NCBI GenBank assembly: GCA_963822985.1 | Contig: CAWGJU010000014.1 | Span: 1-64,000 of the forward strand | Length of the DNA stretch: 64,000 bases | From: Thermohalobaculum sp963822985 | GTDB lineage: Bacteria > Pseudomonadota > Alphaproteobacteria > Rhodobacterales > Rhodobacteraceae | Direction: 5' to 3' | Shown: positions 46,840 to 56,357 of the stretch, piece after piece | Layout of the letters: each line of letters opens with the position of its first letter | Position numbering within the stretch: position 1 is the first letter of the stretch | Made by a program: the position numbers and the translations under genes | The notes under the pieces: model-generated | The model's database searches: none | Told to the model about the DNA's origin: nothing | What the model saw: only the letters and a program-made list of their open reading frames with translations

Positions 46840-48432
46840 ATGCTCAAGAGCTTCACGCTCTCATCCCTGCTCCTGATCGGCACCGCCGCCGCGGCGCTGG
46901 CGGACGAGCCGCGCCACGGCGGCACGCTGATCTTCACCGCGCCCTACGGGTCCAGCTTTTCGACGATGGATGTGCAGGCGACGCCGCAGACGCAGGACGA
47001 AATCGCGGCCATCGCGATCCAGCGCAGCCTGTACAGGTGGAATCCCGACAAGAACGTCCCCGAGCTCGAGCTCGCCGACAGCGTTGAAGTGTCCGATGAC
47101 GGGCTGACCTACACCTATCATTTGCGCGAGGGAGTGCTGTTCCACGACGGCAGCCCGATGACGGCCGACGACATCATCTGGTCCTACGAGCGCATCGCGA
47201 AGCCCAGCAACGCCTTTCCCGGCGCGCGCTATTTCGCGGCGGTCAAGGGCGTCGACGACTACAAGTCCGGCGCCGCCGAGCACATTTCCGGGCTGAAGAA
47301 GATCGACGACCACACGCTGGAAATCGAGTTCACCGCGCCGGTCGATCCATCCTTCGACCTGCTGAACCGGCAGGCGTCGATCTATCCGTCCGACCTGCCC
47401 GCCGACCACAACTTCGCCACCGATCCGGTCGGGCTCGGGCCGTTCAAGTTCGTCGAGCACGTCCCCGGCTCGATGGTCAAGACCGTCAAATGGGACAAGT
47501 TCTACGAACAGGGCAAGCCCTACCTGGACGCGGTGAACATCGTCATCATGCCCGACGCCTCGGCCCGCGACGTGGCGTTCCGCAATCAGGAAATCGACAC
47601 CTCGGTCCTCGGCGCGACGCAATATGTCGCCTATCAGGCCGAGCCCGAGCTGTCGGAGCATCTTCTGGAAGTGGCCGAGATGTTCACCCGAAACATCGGC
47701 TTCGATCCGGAATACAAGCCGTTCTCTGACAAGCGGGTCCGGCAGGCGATCAACTATGCGATCAACGCCGACCTGATCATCGACAAGCTGGTCAAGAACA
47801 AGGCCTATCGCGCGGTCAGCTGGCTGCCGACGACCTCGCCCGCCTTCGACGAGGACGCCAAGCCCTATCCGTACGACCCGGAAAAGGCCAAGCAGCTTCT
47901 GGCCGATGCCGGCTACCCCGACGGCTTCCAGTTCGAGGTGACCGCGACCCAGAACGAAAGCTGGGGCATCCCGATCGTCGAGGCGATCATCCCGATGCTG
48001 GCCCAGGTCGGCATCAAGGCGATCGCCAAGCCGGTGGAAAGCTCGGTGCTGTCCGAGGTGATCCCCGCCGGCGACTTCCAGGCCTACATGTGGTCGAACA
48101 ACAGCGGCCCGGACGCGCTGTCGACCTTGCGCTGCTTCTATTCCAAGACCCCGCAGAGCGCCTGCAACTACACCACCTACAACGACCCGGAGTTCGACAA
48201 GCTCTTCGAGGCCGCGGTGGCCGAGCGCGACCCGGCCAAGCGGACCGATCTGCTGCGGCAAGCGAACGACCGGCTGCAGGACGGCGCGCCGGTGTGGTTC
48301 TTCAACTACAACAAGGCGGTGATGGCCTATCAGCCCTGGGTGCACGGATTGCAGGCGAACGCCACCGAAATGGCGATCCAGGACTATGCCGACATCTGGA
48401 TCGACGATACCGCACCGGCCTCGCGCAAGTAA
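46840..48432 (+). CDS. Peptide/opine ABC transporter substrate-binding protein (SBP_bac_5)
   Basis: A 530-residue cluster-C binding protein with a signal peptide (LKSFTLSSLLLIGTAAAALA cut before DEPRHGG). The core ELADSVEVSDDGLTYTYHLR, VLFHDGSPMTADDIIWSYER, VGLGPFKFVEHV and DKRVRQAINYAIN is complete. A GGAGG site lies eight bases before the ATG at 46840. Gene order amidohydrolase-SBP-B-C-D-F, all plus strand, marks one operon with 37- and 82-base gaps around this gene. The ligand is unknown. Periplasmic. Confidence 0.93.
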   Translation: MLKSFTLSSLLLIGTAAAALADEPRHGGTLIFTAPYGSSFSTMDVQATPQTQDEIAAIAIQRSLYRWNPDKNVPELELADSVEVSDDGLTYTYHLREGVLFHDGSPMTADDIIWSYERIAKPSNAFPGARYFAAVKGVDDYKSGAAEHISGLKKIDDHTLEIEFTAPVDPSFDLLNRQASIYPSDLPADHNFATDPVGLGPFKFVEHVPGSMVKTVKWDKFYEQGKPYLDAVNIVIMPDASARDVAFRNQEIDTSVLGATQYVAYQAEPELSEHLLEVAEMFTRNIGFDPEYKPFSDKRVRQAINYAINADLIIDKLVKNKAYRAVSWLPTTSPAFDEDAKPYPYDPEKAKQLLADAGYPDGFQFEVTATQNESWGIPIVEAIIPMLAQVGIKAIAKPVESSVLSEVIPAGDFQAYMWSNNSGPDALSTLRCFYSKTPQSACNYTTYNDPEFDKLFEAAVAERDPAKRTDLLRQANDRLQDGAPVWFFNYNKAVMAYQPWVHGLQANATEMAIQDYADIWIDDTAPASRK

Positions 48433-48468
48433 TCGCGTGCAGGCGGTGCGACAGACCTGAACCAACGC

Positions 48469-48497
48469 GATCCGGCCCGCTCTCTCAGGGCCGGATC
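48469..48497. promoter_or_regulatory. Strong hairpin between binding-protein and permease genes
   Basis: A perfect 10-bp GC-rich stem (GATCCGGCCC / GGGCCGGATC) with a 9-base loop, 36 bases past the binding-protein stop and 17 bases before the GTG of the permease, just ahead of its AAGGGG ribosome site. No T-run follows. It probably stabilises the upstream message or partly blocks read-through so that binding protein exceeds permease. Confidence 0.6.
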
Positions 48498-48514
48498 CGG
48501 CAAGGGGCAGCCTC

Positions 48515-49451
48515 GTGATCCGATTTACCGTCCGGCGCATTCTCCAGATGATCCCGACGGTCATCGCGGTCGCGCTGCTGATCTTCATCATCTTCAGCGT
48601 CGTGCCGGGCAGCTTCGCCTCCAGCCTGATGGCCGATGGCCGCAACGCCAGTGACCCCGCCTATGTCGAGCAGCTGAACCGCGAATTCGGGCTCGACAAG
48701 CCGATGTATCAGCAGTTCCTGAGTTATATCGGCGATCTGGCCACGTTCGACCTGGGCACATCGTTCCGCAGCCGGCAACCGGTCGCCGACGTCATATGGG
48801 ACCGCGTCGGCGCCTCTCTGCTTCTGGCCGCGGCGGCGATGGTCTTTGCCATGCTGATCGGCGTGCCGCTGGGATTTCTCGCGGCGCTCAGGCCGGGCAG
48901 CATCCTCGACACCTCGACGATGATCGGCGCGGTGTCCGGCCTGTCGCTGCCGCAGTTCTGGCTGGGCCTTTTGATGATGTACCTGTTTTCGCTGACGCTG
49001 GGCTGGTTTCCCAGCTTCGGGTATGGCGGCGGCGATCTCGAAACATCTGGTTCTGCCGGCGATCACCCTGGGGGTGACGCCGCTGGCGCTGCTGGCGCGC
49101 ACCACCCGGGCCGGCGTGCTGGACGTGATGAGCGCCGACTTCATCCGCACCGCGCAATCCAAGGGGATGAGCAACCGCCGCGTCGTGCAGTGGCACGTGG
49201 TGCGCAACGTCATGGTGCTGGTCGTCACCACGATCGGTCTGCAATTCGGCTCGATGATGGGGCAGGCGGTGGTGATCGAGAAGCTGTTCTCGTGGCCCGG
49301 CGTCGGCTCGCTGCTGGTCGACAGCGTGGCGTTGCGCGACATCCCCGTCGTGCAGGGGACGATCCTGGTGATCGTGCTCTGGTTCCTGATCATCAACACC
49401 GCAGTCGACATCCTCTATGCGGCCATCGACCCGCGCATCAAGCAGGTGTGA
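48515..49451 (+). pseudogene. Peptide ABC transporter permease, DppB-like; one frameshift
   Basis: A complete six-helix DppB of about 311 residues in two frames. GTG start at 48515 with an AAGGGGC ribosome site (IRFTVRRILQMIPTVIAVAL). The first frame runs to WFPSFGYGGGDL; dropping one base near 49034 continues KHLVLPAITLGVTPLALLAR, EAA loop DFIRTAQSKGMSNRRVVQWH, ending DILYAAIDPRIKQV. No residues are lost. In the given sequence the first frame runs on into nonsense for 500 codons, so the transporter would not work unless the shift is an error. Confidence 0.87.
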
Positions 49452-49457
49452 GGACAG

Positions 49458-50285
49458 ATGCGGCGGTACCTGAACCTCAACCTAATCATCGGCGGCGTCC
49501 TGACCCTGCTCGTGATCGTCGCCGGCACCTGCGCGCCGCTCCTGACCCCCTACGACCCCGTGCTGGACGCCAATCTGATGAACTCCGAGATGCCGCCGGA
49601 CTGGCAGTTCTGGTTCGGCACCGATGCGCAGGGGCGCGACATCTATACCCGCGTGCTCTACGGCGCCCGCATCTCGCTGACCGTCGGCATCGTCTCGCAA
49701 CTCATCAACTCGGTGATCGGGCTCGCTCTGGGCATCTCGGCCGCCTACTGGGGCGGCTGGTGGGACGATCTGGTCAACGGGCTGACGAACATGATGCTGG
49801 CGATCCCGTCGCTGATCTTCGCGCTGGCGATCATGGCGGTGCTGGGGCCGGGTCTCGTCAGCCTGCTGATCGCGCTCGGGCTGACCAACTGGTCATGGAC
49901 CTGCCGCATCGCCCGGTCGTCGGCGCTGTCGATGAAAAGCCAGGGCTATGTGCAGGCGGCGCAGACGCTGGGCTATGGCGACGTGCGGATCATGGCGACG
50001 CAGCTGGTGCCGAACATGCTGGGTCCGATCCTGGTGATCGGCACCCTCGGCGCAGGCTCGGCGGTGCTGGCCGAGGCGGCGTTGTCCTTCCTGGGCCTCG
50101 GTATCCGGCCGCCCTTCCCCAGCTGGGGCAGCATGCTGACGGATGCGCGCGAACTGATCGTGCTGGCGCCCTGGGCGGCGATCTTCCCGGGGCTGGCGAT
50201 CTTCTTCGCGGTGCTGGGGTTCAACCTTCTGGGCGACGGGCTGCGCGACATGCTGGACCCGCACATGCGGACGCGGGCGCCGTGA
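49458..50285 (+). CDS. Peptide ABC transporter permease, DppC-like
   Basis: A 275-residue permease with six helices. GTDAQGRDIYTRVLYGARIS is the typical DppC motif, the EAA loop is QAAQTLGYGDVRIMATQLVP, and the end is NLLGDGLRDMLDPHMR. It is shorter than the DppC at 22352, with little N-terminal tail. It begins 7 bases after DppB and overlaps the next GTG start by four bases. Confidence 0.92.
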   Translation: MRRYLNLNLIIGGVLTLLVIVAGTCAPLLTPYDPVLDANLMNSEMPPDWQFWFGTDAQGRDIYTRVLYGARISLTVGIVSQLINSVIGLALGISAAYWGGWWDDLVNGLTNMMLAIPSLIFALAIMAVLGPGLVSLLIALGLTNWSWTCRIARSSALSMKSQGYVQAAQTLGYGDVRIMATQLVPNMLGPILVIGTLGAGSAVLAEAALSFLGLGIRPPFPSWGSMLTDARELIVLAPWAAIFPGLAIFFAVLGFNLLGDGLRDMLDPHMRTRAP

Positions 50286-51227
50286 CCGGCGCCCCGCTTC
50301 TCGAGCTGAAGAACCTGTCGATCGGCCTGCCGGCCCGGTCAAGCTCGGTGACCCTGGTCGACGATGTCAGCTTCTCGATCCTGCGCGGCGAGATGTTCGG
50401 GCTGGTCGGCGAATCCGGCTCGGGCAAGAGCCTGACGGCGCTGTCGCTGATCCGCCTCCTGAAGAAGCCGCTGAAGGTGACGGCGGGACAGCATCATGTT
50501 CGACGGCACTGACCTGCGCGGCCTGTCGGACCGCGCCATGCGACGGCTGCGCGGCGAGCGGATCGCGATGATCTTCCAGGAGCCGATGACGGCCCTCAAT
50601 CCGCTCGCCACGGTCGGCCGGCAGATCGCCGAGATGTTCGTCCTGCATCAGGGCGCCGGCTGGGACGAGGCCAACAGCCGCGCGGTCGAGGCGCTGGCCA
50701 GCGTCAAGGTCCCGGCACCCGAGCAACGGGTCCACAACTATCCGCACCAGATGTCGGGCGGAATGCGCCAGCGGGTGATGATCGCTATCGCGCTGGCCTG
50801 CGATCCGGCGCTTCTGATCGCGGACGAGCCGACGACCGCGCTCGATGTCACGGTGCAGGCCGAGGTACTGCGGCTCATCGCCGAACTGTGCAGCGAGCGC
50901 GGCACCGCCGTCCTGCTCATCAGCCACGACCTCGGCGTGATTGCCAATATCTGCCAACGCGTCGGCGTGATGTATGCTGGCCGCCTGGTCGAGGAGCGCG
51001 ATACCTACGACCTGTTCTCGGACCCGCGTCATCCGTATACGAAAGGCCTGTTGGGGGCATTGCCGCGCCTCGGGTCGCGGCAGATCAAGGGCCGGCAGCG
51101 GCTGGTCGACATCGACAGCCTGATCGAGGATCGCTCGCGGCTGACCGACTCCTTCTTTTCGGAGCCGCGCCACCCCGAACGCAATGCTCACCTGCGCGCA
51201 ATCCAGACCGGGCGCGACAGCCAGTGA
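50282..51227 (+). pseudogene. Peptide ABC transporter ATPase, DppD-like; one frameshift
   Basis: About 314 residues over two frames. It starts at GTG 50282 (TGAPLLELKNLSIGL), Walker A GLVGESGSGKSLTALSLI intact. A one-base excess near 50494 shifts the frame just after KVTAG; corrected it reads SIMFDGTDLRGLSDRAM. Later motifs: FQEPMTALNPLATVG, signature MSGGMRQRVMIAIAL, LLIADEPTTALDVT, LLISHDLGVIAN. The C-terminus (RLVDIDSLIEDRSRLTDSFF) lacks the GCxFxxRCP cysteine tail found in the other ATPases of this window, so substrate-type contacts may differ. Confidence 0.85.
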
Positions 51228-52195
51228 CCGAACGCCAGCCGCTGTTGCAGATCAGTGACCTGCATGTCCATTTTCCCGTTGGCAATCAGTTCCTGTCGCG
51301 CAACCGGCGGTTGCTTCGAGCCGTCAGCGGCGTGGATCTGCATCTGGACCGCGGCGAATGCCTGTCGATCGTAGGCGAATCCGGTTGCGGCAAATCCACC
51401 ACGGCGCTGGCGGTGATGGGCCTGCTGTCGCCGACCTCTGGCGATATCCTGTTCGAGGGCCGCTCAATCATCGGCGAGAACGAGCCGGGCCGGATGGACC
51501 GCGCCCGCATCGCCCAGATGGTCTTCCAGGACCCTTATGCCTCGCTGAACCCGCGGCAGACCGTGTACCGGACGCTGGCGGCGCCGCTCAGGCTGCACGG
51601 CGCCAGGGCCAAGAACGAAATCGACGACAGGATTGCCGAAATCCTGCAGAAGGTCGGCTTGCTGCCGGAGCACGCGGCGCGCTTCCCGCACGAATTCTCG
51701 GGCGGTCAGCGGCAGCGGATCGGCATTGCGCGGGCGCTGATCCTGAACCCGCGGATCATCGTGCTGGACGAGCCGGTCTCGGCGCTGGACGTGTCTGTGC
51801 GGGCACAGATCATCAACCTGCTGCTGGACCTGCAGGAGGATCTGTCGCTGTCCTATGTGATGATCAGCCATGACCTTGGCGTGGTCGAACACATGAGCGA
51901 CCGGGTTGCGGTGATGTATTTCGGCCAGATCGTCGAGATCGGCCATTGGGACGCGATCTTTTCCAGCCCGACGCATCCCTATACCCGAAAGCTCATCTCC
52001 ACCATTCCCGATCCCGATGCCGTGCTGCACCCCGAGCGCCGCGTAGCGCTGGCGGCGGCACCTGCTCCGCCGCAGGGCTATCGCTTCCACCCCGAGAACA
52101 TAGACAGTCCCGATGTCCATGCGGCACCGGCGCCGTCGGAGCTGATCCGCATCGGGCCGAACCATCAGGTCAGGTGCCGTGCGCTGGATTGCTGA
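51224..52195 (+). CDS. Peptide ABC transporter ATPase, DppF-like
   Basis: A 323-residue intact ABC ATPase starting at GTG 51224, which overlaps the previous stop (GTGA). Walker A GESGCGKSTTALAVM, FQDPYASLNPRQTV, signature FSGGQRQRIGIARAL, Walker B IIVLDEPVSALDVS, MISHDLGVVEHM. Like its partner it lacks the usual cysteine tail and ends in a divergent C-terminus (PENIDSPDVHAAPAPSELIR). Last gene of the third transporter operon. Confidence 0.92.
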   Translation: MTERQPLLQISDLHVHFPVGNQFLSRNRRLLRAVSGVDLHLDRGECLSIVGESGCGKSTTALAVMGLLSPTSGDILFEGRSIIGENEPGRMDRARIAQMVFQDPYASLNPRQTVYRTLAAPLRLHGARAKNEIDDRIAEILQKVGLLPEHAARFPHEFSGGQRQRIGIARALILNPRIIVLDEPVSALDVSVRAQIINLLLDLQEDLSLSYVMISHDLGVVEHMSDRVAVMYFGQIVEIGHWDAIFSSPTHPYTRKLISTIPDPDAVLHPERRVALAAAPAPPQGYRFHPENIDSPDVHAAPAPSELIRIGPNHQVRCRALDC

Positions 52196-52742
52196 TCGTC
52201 GCAACATCCGCCGGCAGGCGATAACGATAGACCTCTTGGCTGCGCTGTGCCTGGCACAGCGTGTGAGAGGCGACGTCTGACGGATGGTTACGTGGTTGAG
52301 AGGCTGCCTGAGAGGCTGAACGCGGGGGCGGGCCGACGGACCTCGGCACGCTGTAAACAGCCCCCCCTGCACACGTGGGTAAAGCAAGTCTTCGGCAATG
52401 CTTGCGGCCGTGGTTGCGCCTCGATGATGCCGTCCGAGTTGCGGATGGTGCTGAAGGGACCCCGGCTGCAGGAGAAAGAAACCCGGTGACCGGAGGTGGC
52501 GCAATTTGCGCATCAATCAGGCCCGGTACCAACGACTCTGACCTCTCAGCATTTGCCCCTGGGGTGACAGGCAGCGCGAGCCTAACGCGGCCACCTCCAC
52601 CGATGTCGTGCCAGCTGGACCGGCAGGCCGATTGCACCTCGTGGTTGTGCTTGAAGACAGCGTCGAGTCGCCGGAAAGTGTCAAAGGCCACCTTGTGAGA
52701 AGCCGTCTTCGGGTGGCGTTGAACCAGAACGGGAGACGCTCA
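52196..52742. other. Intergenic region after the third transporter operon
   Basis: 547 bases. It holds the palindrome at 52243-52261 and a C-run near 52362. Frames on both strands have no family signature. The last ~60 bases contain the ribosome site of the CocE-family gene. The long in-frame extension upstream of 52743 does not resemble the family and is not called. Confidence 0.4.
52243..52261. promoter_or_regulatory. Perfect palindrome downstream of the operon
   Basis: CGCTGTGCC-T-GGCACAGCG, two perfect 9-base arms around one base, 48 bases after the last transporter stop. It has no T-run and too short a loop for a normal terminator, so it may be an operator for the downstream CocE-type gene or the core of a terminator. 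Confidence 0.4.
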
Positions 52743-54629
52743 ATGTCGTTGTGGCTTACGAACGTCCTGCCGCGCCGTGCGCTGTGGGCCGCCGCGGCGC
52801 TTGCCGCAGGACTGCCGGCCGGACAGGCTTTGGCCGAGCTCGAAAGGGGCGAGTGCACGGTTGAAAAGCAGACCGATGTGTCGGTCGAGATGCGCGACGG
52901 AACGATCCTTATGGCCGATGTCTATCGGCCGAAGGAGGACGGCACCTACCCGGTCTTGCTCCAGCGTCTGCCCTACAACAAGACGGCGGCGCAGACCTAT
53001 GTCTACGCGAGCCCCGAGACCTACGCCTCGCACTGCTACATCGTGGTCATCCAGGACGTGCGCGGGCAGTACAAGTCCGAGGGCGAGTTCTATCCCTTCC
53101 GCAACGAGGCCCAGGACGGCTACGACACGATCGAATGGGCGGCCAAGCTCCCCGGCTCCAACGGCAAGGTGGGCATGTACGGCTTCTCCTACGTTGGCGC
53201 CACACAGTGGCTGCCGGCGACGGAGGCTCCGCCCTCGCTGGTCGCCATCGCGCCGGCGCACACCTCGTCCGACTACTATGACGGCTGGTCCTATCAGGGC
53301 GGAGCGTTCCATCAGGCCTTCAAGCAGTCCTGGCCGCTCACCTCGATCGGCCTCTCGGGCGCCCGCCGTCACGGCGAGCAGGCGCAGCTCGACGCCATTG
53401 CGGAGGCGGTCGAGGACCTTCCCGCGCTCTACGCCCACCTACCGCTCATCGACTACCTGCCGGACACCACCACCGACCGGGAGTCGGCTCCCTATTACTT
53501 CGACTGGGTCGAACACGACACGCGGGACGACTACTGGAAGCAGTGGAGCATCCGGGAGCGCTACGAGAACGTGAAGGTTCCGGCGCTCAATTTCGGCGGC
53601 TGGTACGACATCTTCCTCAACGGCGGCACCGAGAACTTCACCGGGATGCGCGAGCGCGGCGGGTCGCCGGAGGCGCGGGACGGGCAGCACCTCGTGATCG
53701 GGCCTTGGATCCACCTGCCCTGGAAGCGCGAAGTCGGCGAGCTCGATTTCGGGCCCGAAGCGGACAACCCGATCGACCAACTCCATCTCGCATGGTTCGA
53801 TCATTGGCTGAAGGGGGAGCAGAACGGCGTTGCGACCGAGAAGCCGGTGCGCGTCTTCGTCATGGGAGCGAACCGGTGGCGCGAGGCGGAGAACTGGCCC
53901 ATCGAGGGGACTGAGTTCCGGCCCTACTTCTTGCAAAGCCTTGGGGGAGCCAATACCCGGTACGGCAACGGCTCGCTCGCGACCCAGCAGCCGCCGGCGG
54001 ATCAGCCCTCTGACGAGTTCACCTACGACCCCGCCAATCCCGTCCCGAGCCGGGGCGGCCACTCCTGCTGCACGCCTGACGTGGCTCCTGTCGGACCATA
54101 CGATCAGGCGCAGATCGAGGATCGCGCGGATGTGCTCGTCTACTCGACGCCGCCGCTCGAGGAAGACATGGAAGTGACGGGACCGGTCGAAATCGTGCTC
54201 TACGCCAAGTCGACCGCGCCCGACACGGATTTCACCGCGAAGCTGGTGGACGTCCACCCGGATGGGAAGGCCTACAATATCTCGAACGGAATCATCCGGG
54301 CGAGTTCGCGCGAGGGGCTCGGAACGCGGACGCCCATCGAGCCGGGGGAGGTTTACGAATACCGTTTCGCCCTCCAGCCAACCTCCAACTTGTTCAAGGC
54401 AGGCCACCAGATCCGGCTCGAGGTCTCGAGCTCGAACTTCCCGCACTACGATCGGAACCTGAACACCGGCGAACAGCCTGGCTTCGGGTCGGAAATGCAC
54501 GCTGCGCGCCAGACAATCCTGCACGACGCGGAGCATCCCTCCCGGTTGATACTGCCCATCATTACCGCGCCGTTGACGCAGGCGAACGCCGGCGAGGCCG
54601 GAGCCGGAGGTTCCTCCGTCTCTGAATGA
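52743..54629 (+). CDS. CocE/NonD family hydrolase (X-Pro dipeptidyl-peptidase fold)
   Basis: A 628-residue serine hydrolase. An N-terminal signal (NVLPRRALWAAAALAAGLPA) predicts export. The alpha/beta core follows: MRDGTILMADVYRPKEDG, IVVIQDVRGQYKSEGEFYP, and nucleophile Ser149 in KVGMYGFSYVGATQW. GGWYDIFLNG and VIGPWIHLPW hold the likely Asp and His. The C-terminal jelly-roll is marked by DTDFTAKLVDVHPDG and IRLEVSSSNFPHYDRN. GGGAG eight bases upstream supports the ATG at 52743. Members cleave esters or amides, including cocaine esterase and glutaryl-acylase-like enzymes. It lies downstream of a peptide transporter, so acyl-peptide hydrolysis is plausible. Confidence 0.9.
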   Translation: MSLWLTNVLPRRALWAAAALAAGLPAGQALAELERGECTVEKQTDVSVEMRDGTILMADVYRPKEDGTYPVLLQRLPYNKTAAQTYVYASPETYASHCYIVVIQDVRGQYKSEGEFYPFRNEAQDGYDTIEWAAKLPGSNGKVGMYGFSYVGATQWLPATEAPPSLVAIAPAHTSSDYYDGWSYQGGAFHQAFKQSWPLTSIGLSGARRHGEQAQLDAIAEAVEDLPALYAHLPLIDYLPDTTTDRESAPYYFDWVEHDTRDDYWKQWSIRERYENVKVPALNFGGWYDIFLNGGTENFTGMRERGGSPEARDGQHLVIGPWIHLPWKREVGELDFGPEADNPIDQLHLAWFDHWLKGEQNGVATEKPVRVFVMGANRWREAENWPIEGTEFRPYFLQSLGGANTRYGNGSLATQQPPADQPSDEFTYDPANPVPSRGGHSCCTPDVAPVGPYDQAQIEDRADVLVYSTPPLEEDMEVTGPVEIVLYAKSTAPDTDFTAKLVDVHPDGKAYNISNGIIRASSREGLGTRTPIEPGEVYEYRFALQPTSNLFKAGHQIRLEVSSSNFPHYDRNLNTGEQPGFGSEMHAARQTILHDAEHPSRLILPIITAPLTQANAGEAGAGGSSVSE

Positions 54630-54738
54630 CGCTTCCTGCTGTCCGCCGAACGAGGCCAGCCGTTTCACAGCGGCTGCCCTCACCCGCCGAGCCCACGATG
54701 GAGCCGGCTGCAGATAGCACAGCTTCGAACTTCCGCTC

Positions 54739-54832
54739 ATGGCGCATGCTGTGCTTTGCCAGAGTGAGCCGGCTACGGCGGAAGTTCCCATAGAACTGCT
54801 CGTAGGCGGACCGGGGGGGCGTGATCCATCTC
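54739..54832. repeat. Dispersed intergenic repeat, copy X
   Basis: Begins with the TGGCGCATG core. Its first 25 bases match copy A at 19 positions and its second part (54766-54832) matches copy Y at about 49 of 67. It lies about 110 bases after the CocE-family stop. Confidence 0.5.
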
Positions 54833-54894
54833 ATAGTAGGGCTGGTCATGCACGGCTTCGCCCACTACATCCCCGGTCCATTAGAGATCGACGC

Positions 54895-55026
54895 ATGAGC
54901 ATCGAGATCATTCTAATCCTCGGCGGCGCGCTCGCCTTCGGCGTCGCAAGCGCCGTGTTCGCTCGCTGGTCGCGCATTCGTTTGGAGCGCGCCGACCCCG
55001 CGCGCCAGAGCCGCCCGGCCGAGTAG
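54895..55026 (+). CDS. Possible 43-residue single-pass membrane protein
   Basis: A short frame with one helix (IEIILILGGALAFGVASAVF) followed by a basic tail (ARWSRIRLERADPARQ). GAG-rich sequence (TTAGAGATCG) lies just upstream. Small proteins with this look occur in Rhizobiales genomes, but nothing shows its function. It could also be a chance frame. Confidence 0.4.
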   Translation: MSIEIILILGGALAFGVASAVFARWSRIRLERADPARQSRPAE

Positions 55027-55144
55027 TGCCACAGCTCGAGAGGTATTCGATCTTCCCATCCGAGGACGCCGGGCGGTTCCGTCCGGCCGCTCCGTGAACA
55101 ACCCCGCGTCGTGGCGAGGCGGGCCGAGAGGGTGTCGTTGCGGA

Positions 55145-56345
55145 TCATGACGCGGCTCGAAAGCCGGGAGCGCACGCCGGCGGGGCCCGGGGACGGTGGC
55201 CGTGCTCGAAGGTCTCGACGATGATCATGCGGCCGCCGCAGCATGGGCATGCTGGCCGGTGGTCTCGCGGCGGAGCGGCCGCTTCGGCGGAGGTGCTCGC
55301 TTCTGCTTCGGGCATTGCCAGGAGCTCGCGCGCGCGGGCGAGCTTGGCCTTGCGGGAGGCGCCGGCGAGCAGGCCGTAGTGGCGGATGCGATGCCAGCCC
55401 TTCGGCAGAACGTGGAGGAGGAAGCGGCGGATGAACTCGTGCGGCGGCAGCGTCATGGTCCGGTAGCGCTCGCGGCCGTTGCGGCGGTAGTCCTTGACGC
55501 GGAAGGTGACGCCCTCGTTGGTCGCGGCGACCAGGCGGCTGTTGGCGATGGCGACGCGTGGGTGTAGCGGCTGAGATAGGCGAGGACCGCCTTCGGGCCG
55601 GCGAAGGCGGCTTGGCGTAGACGAACCCGTCCTTCCGGCGCAGGGGTGCGAGATGCCGGGCGAAGGCGCGGGCATCTTTCAGCTCGGCCAGATCGCCGAA
55701 GAAGGCCAGCCGGCCGGCGGCATGGGCGGCGGCGATGCCGTCGAGCATGAGCCGGCGGAACAGGCGGGAGAGCACGCGCACCGGCAGGAGGAAGCCTGGC
55801 CGGCAGCGGACCCAGCTCGCGCCGTCGAGCGAGATGCCGCCGCCCGGCACGATCATGTGGACATGCGGGTGGTGGGTCATCGCGGAGCCCCAACTGTGGA
55901 GCACGGCGGTGATGCCGACCCGTGCGCCGAGGTGCCTCGGGTCGGCGGCGATGGTCAGCAGCGCCTCGGACGAGGCGCGGAACAGGAGGTCGTAGACCGC
56001 CGCCTTGTTCTGGTAGGCGACGGCGGCGATCTCGGCCGGCAGCGTGAAGACCACGTGGAAGTACGGCGCCGGCAGAAGGTCGGCCTCGCGGGCGGCCAGC
56101 CAGTCCCTCGCCGCCGCGCCCTGGCACTTCGGGCAGTGCCGGTTGCGGCAGGAGTTGTAGGCGACGCGCTCGCGGCCGCAGTCCTCGCAGCGCTCGACAT
56201 GGCCGCCGAGCGCGGCGGTGCGACAGGCCTCGATCGCCGCCATGACCTTCAGCTGGCCGAGGCTGAGGTGCCCGGCCTGCGCCCGGCGCCAGGCGGGGCC
56301 GTGGCGGCGGAAGATGTCGGCGGTGTCGAGCGGCGGGCGGCCCAT
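55145..56345 (-). pseudogene. IS91-family transposase, two frameshifts
   Basis: About 400 residues. The N-terminal zinc-binding region (VERCEDCGRERVAYNSCRNR, HCPKCQG) and DWLAAREADLLPAPYFHVVF are typical; the HUH motif is seen in MTHHPHVHMIVPGGG. The frame breaks near 55611 and 55566, each cured by one C (AKPPFAGPKAVLAYLSRYTH, RVAIANSRLVAATNEGVTF). The conserved YRRNGRERYRTMTLPPHEFI and GWHRIRHYGLLA follow, with a C-terminal ACPCCGGRM zinc site. The catalytic Tyr-bearing part is at the C-terminal half. Confidence 0.8.
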
Positions 56346-56357
56346 GGCCGCCCGGCC

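Noticed and set aside
48515..50512. A single 665-residue product
   Set aside because: After residue ~170 it is an out-of-frame shadow of the permease, DppC and ATPase genes; the real permease continues in another frame.
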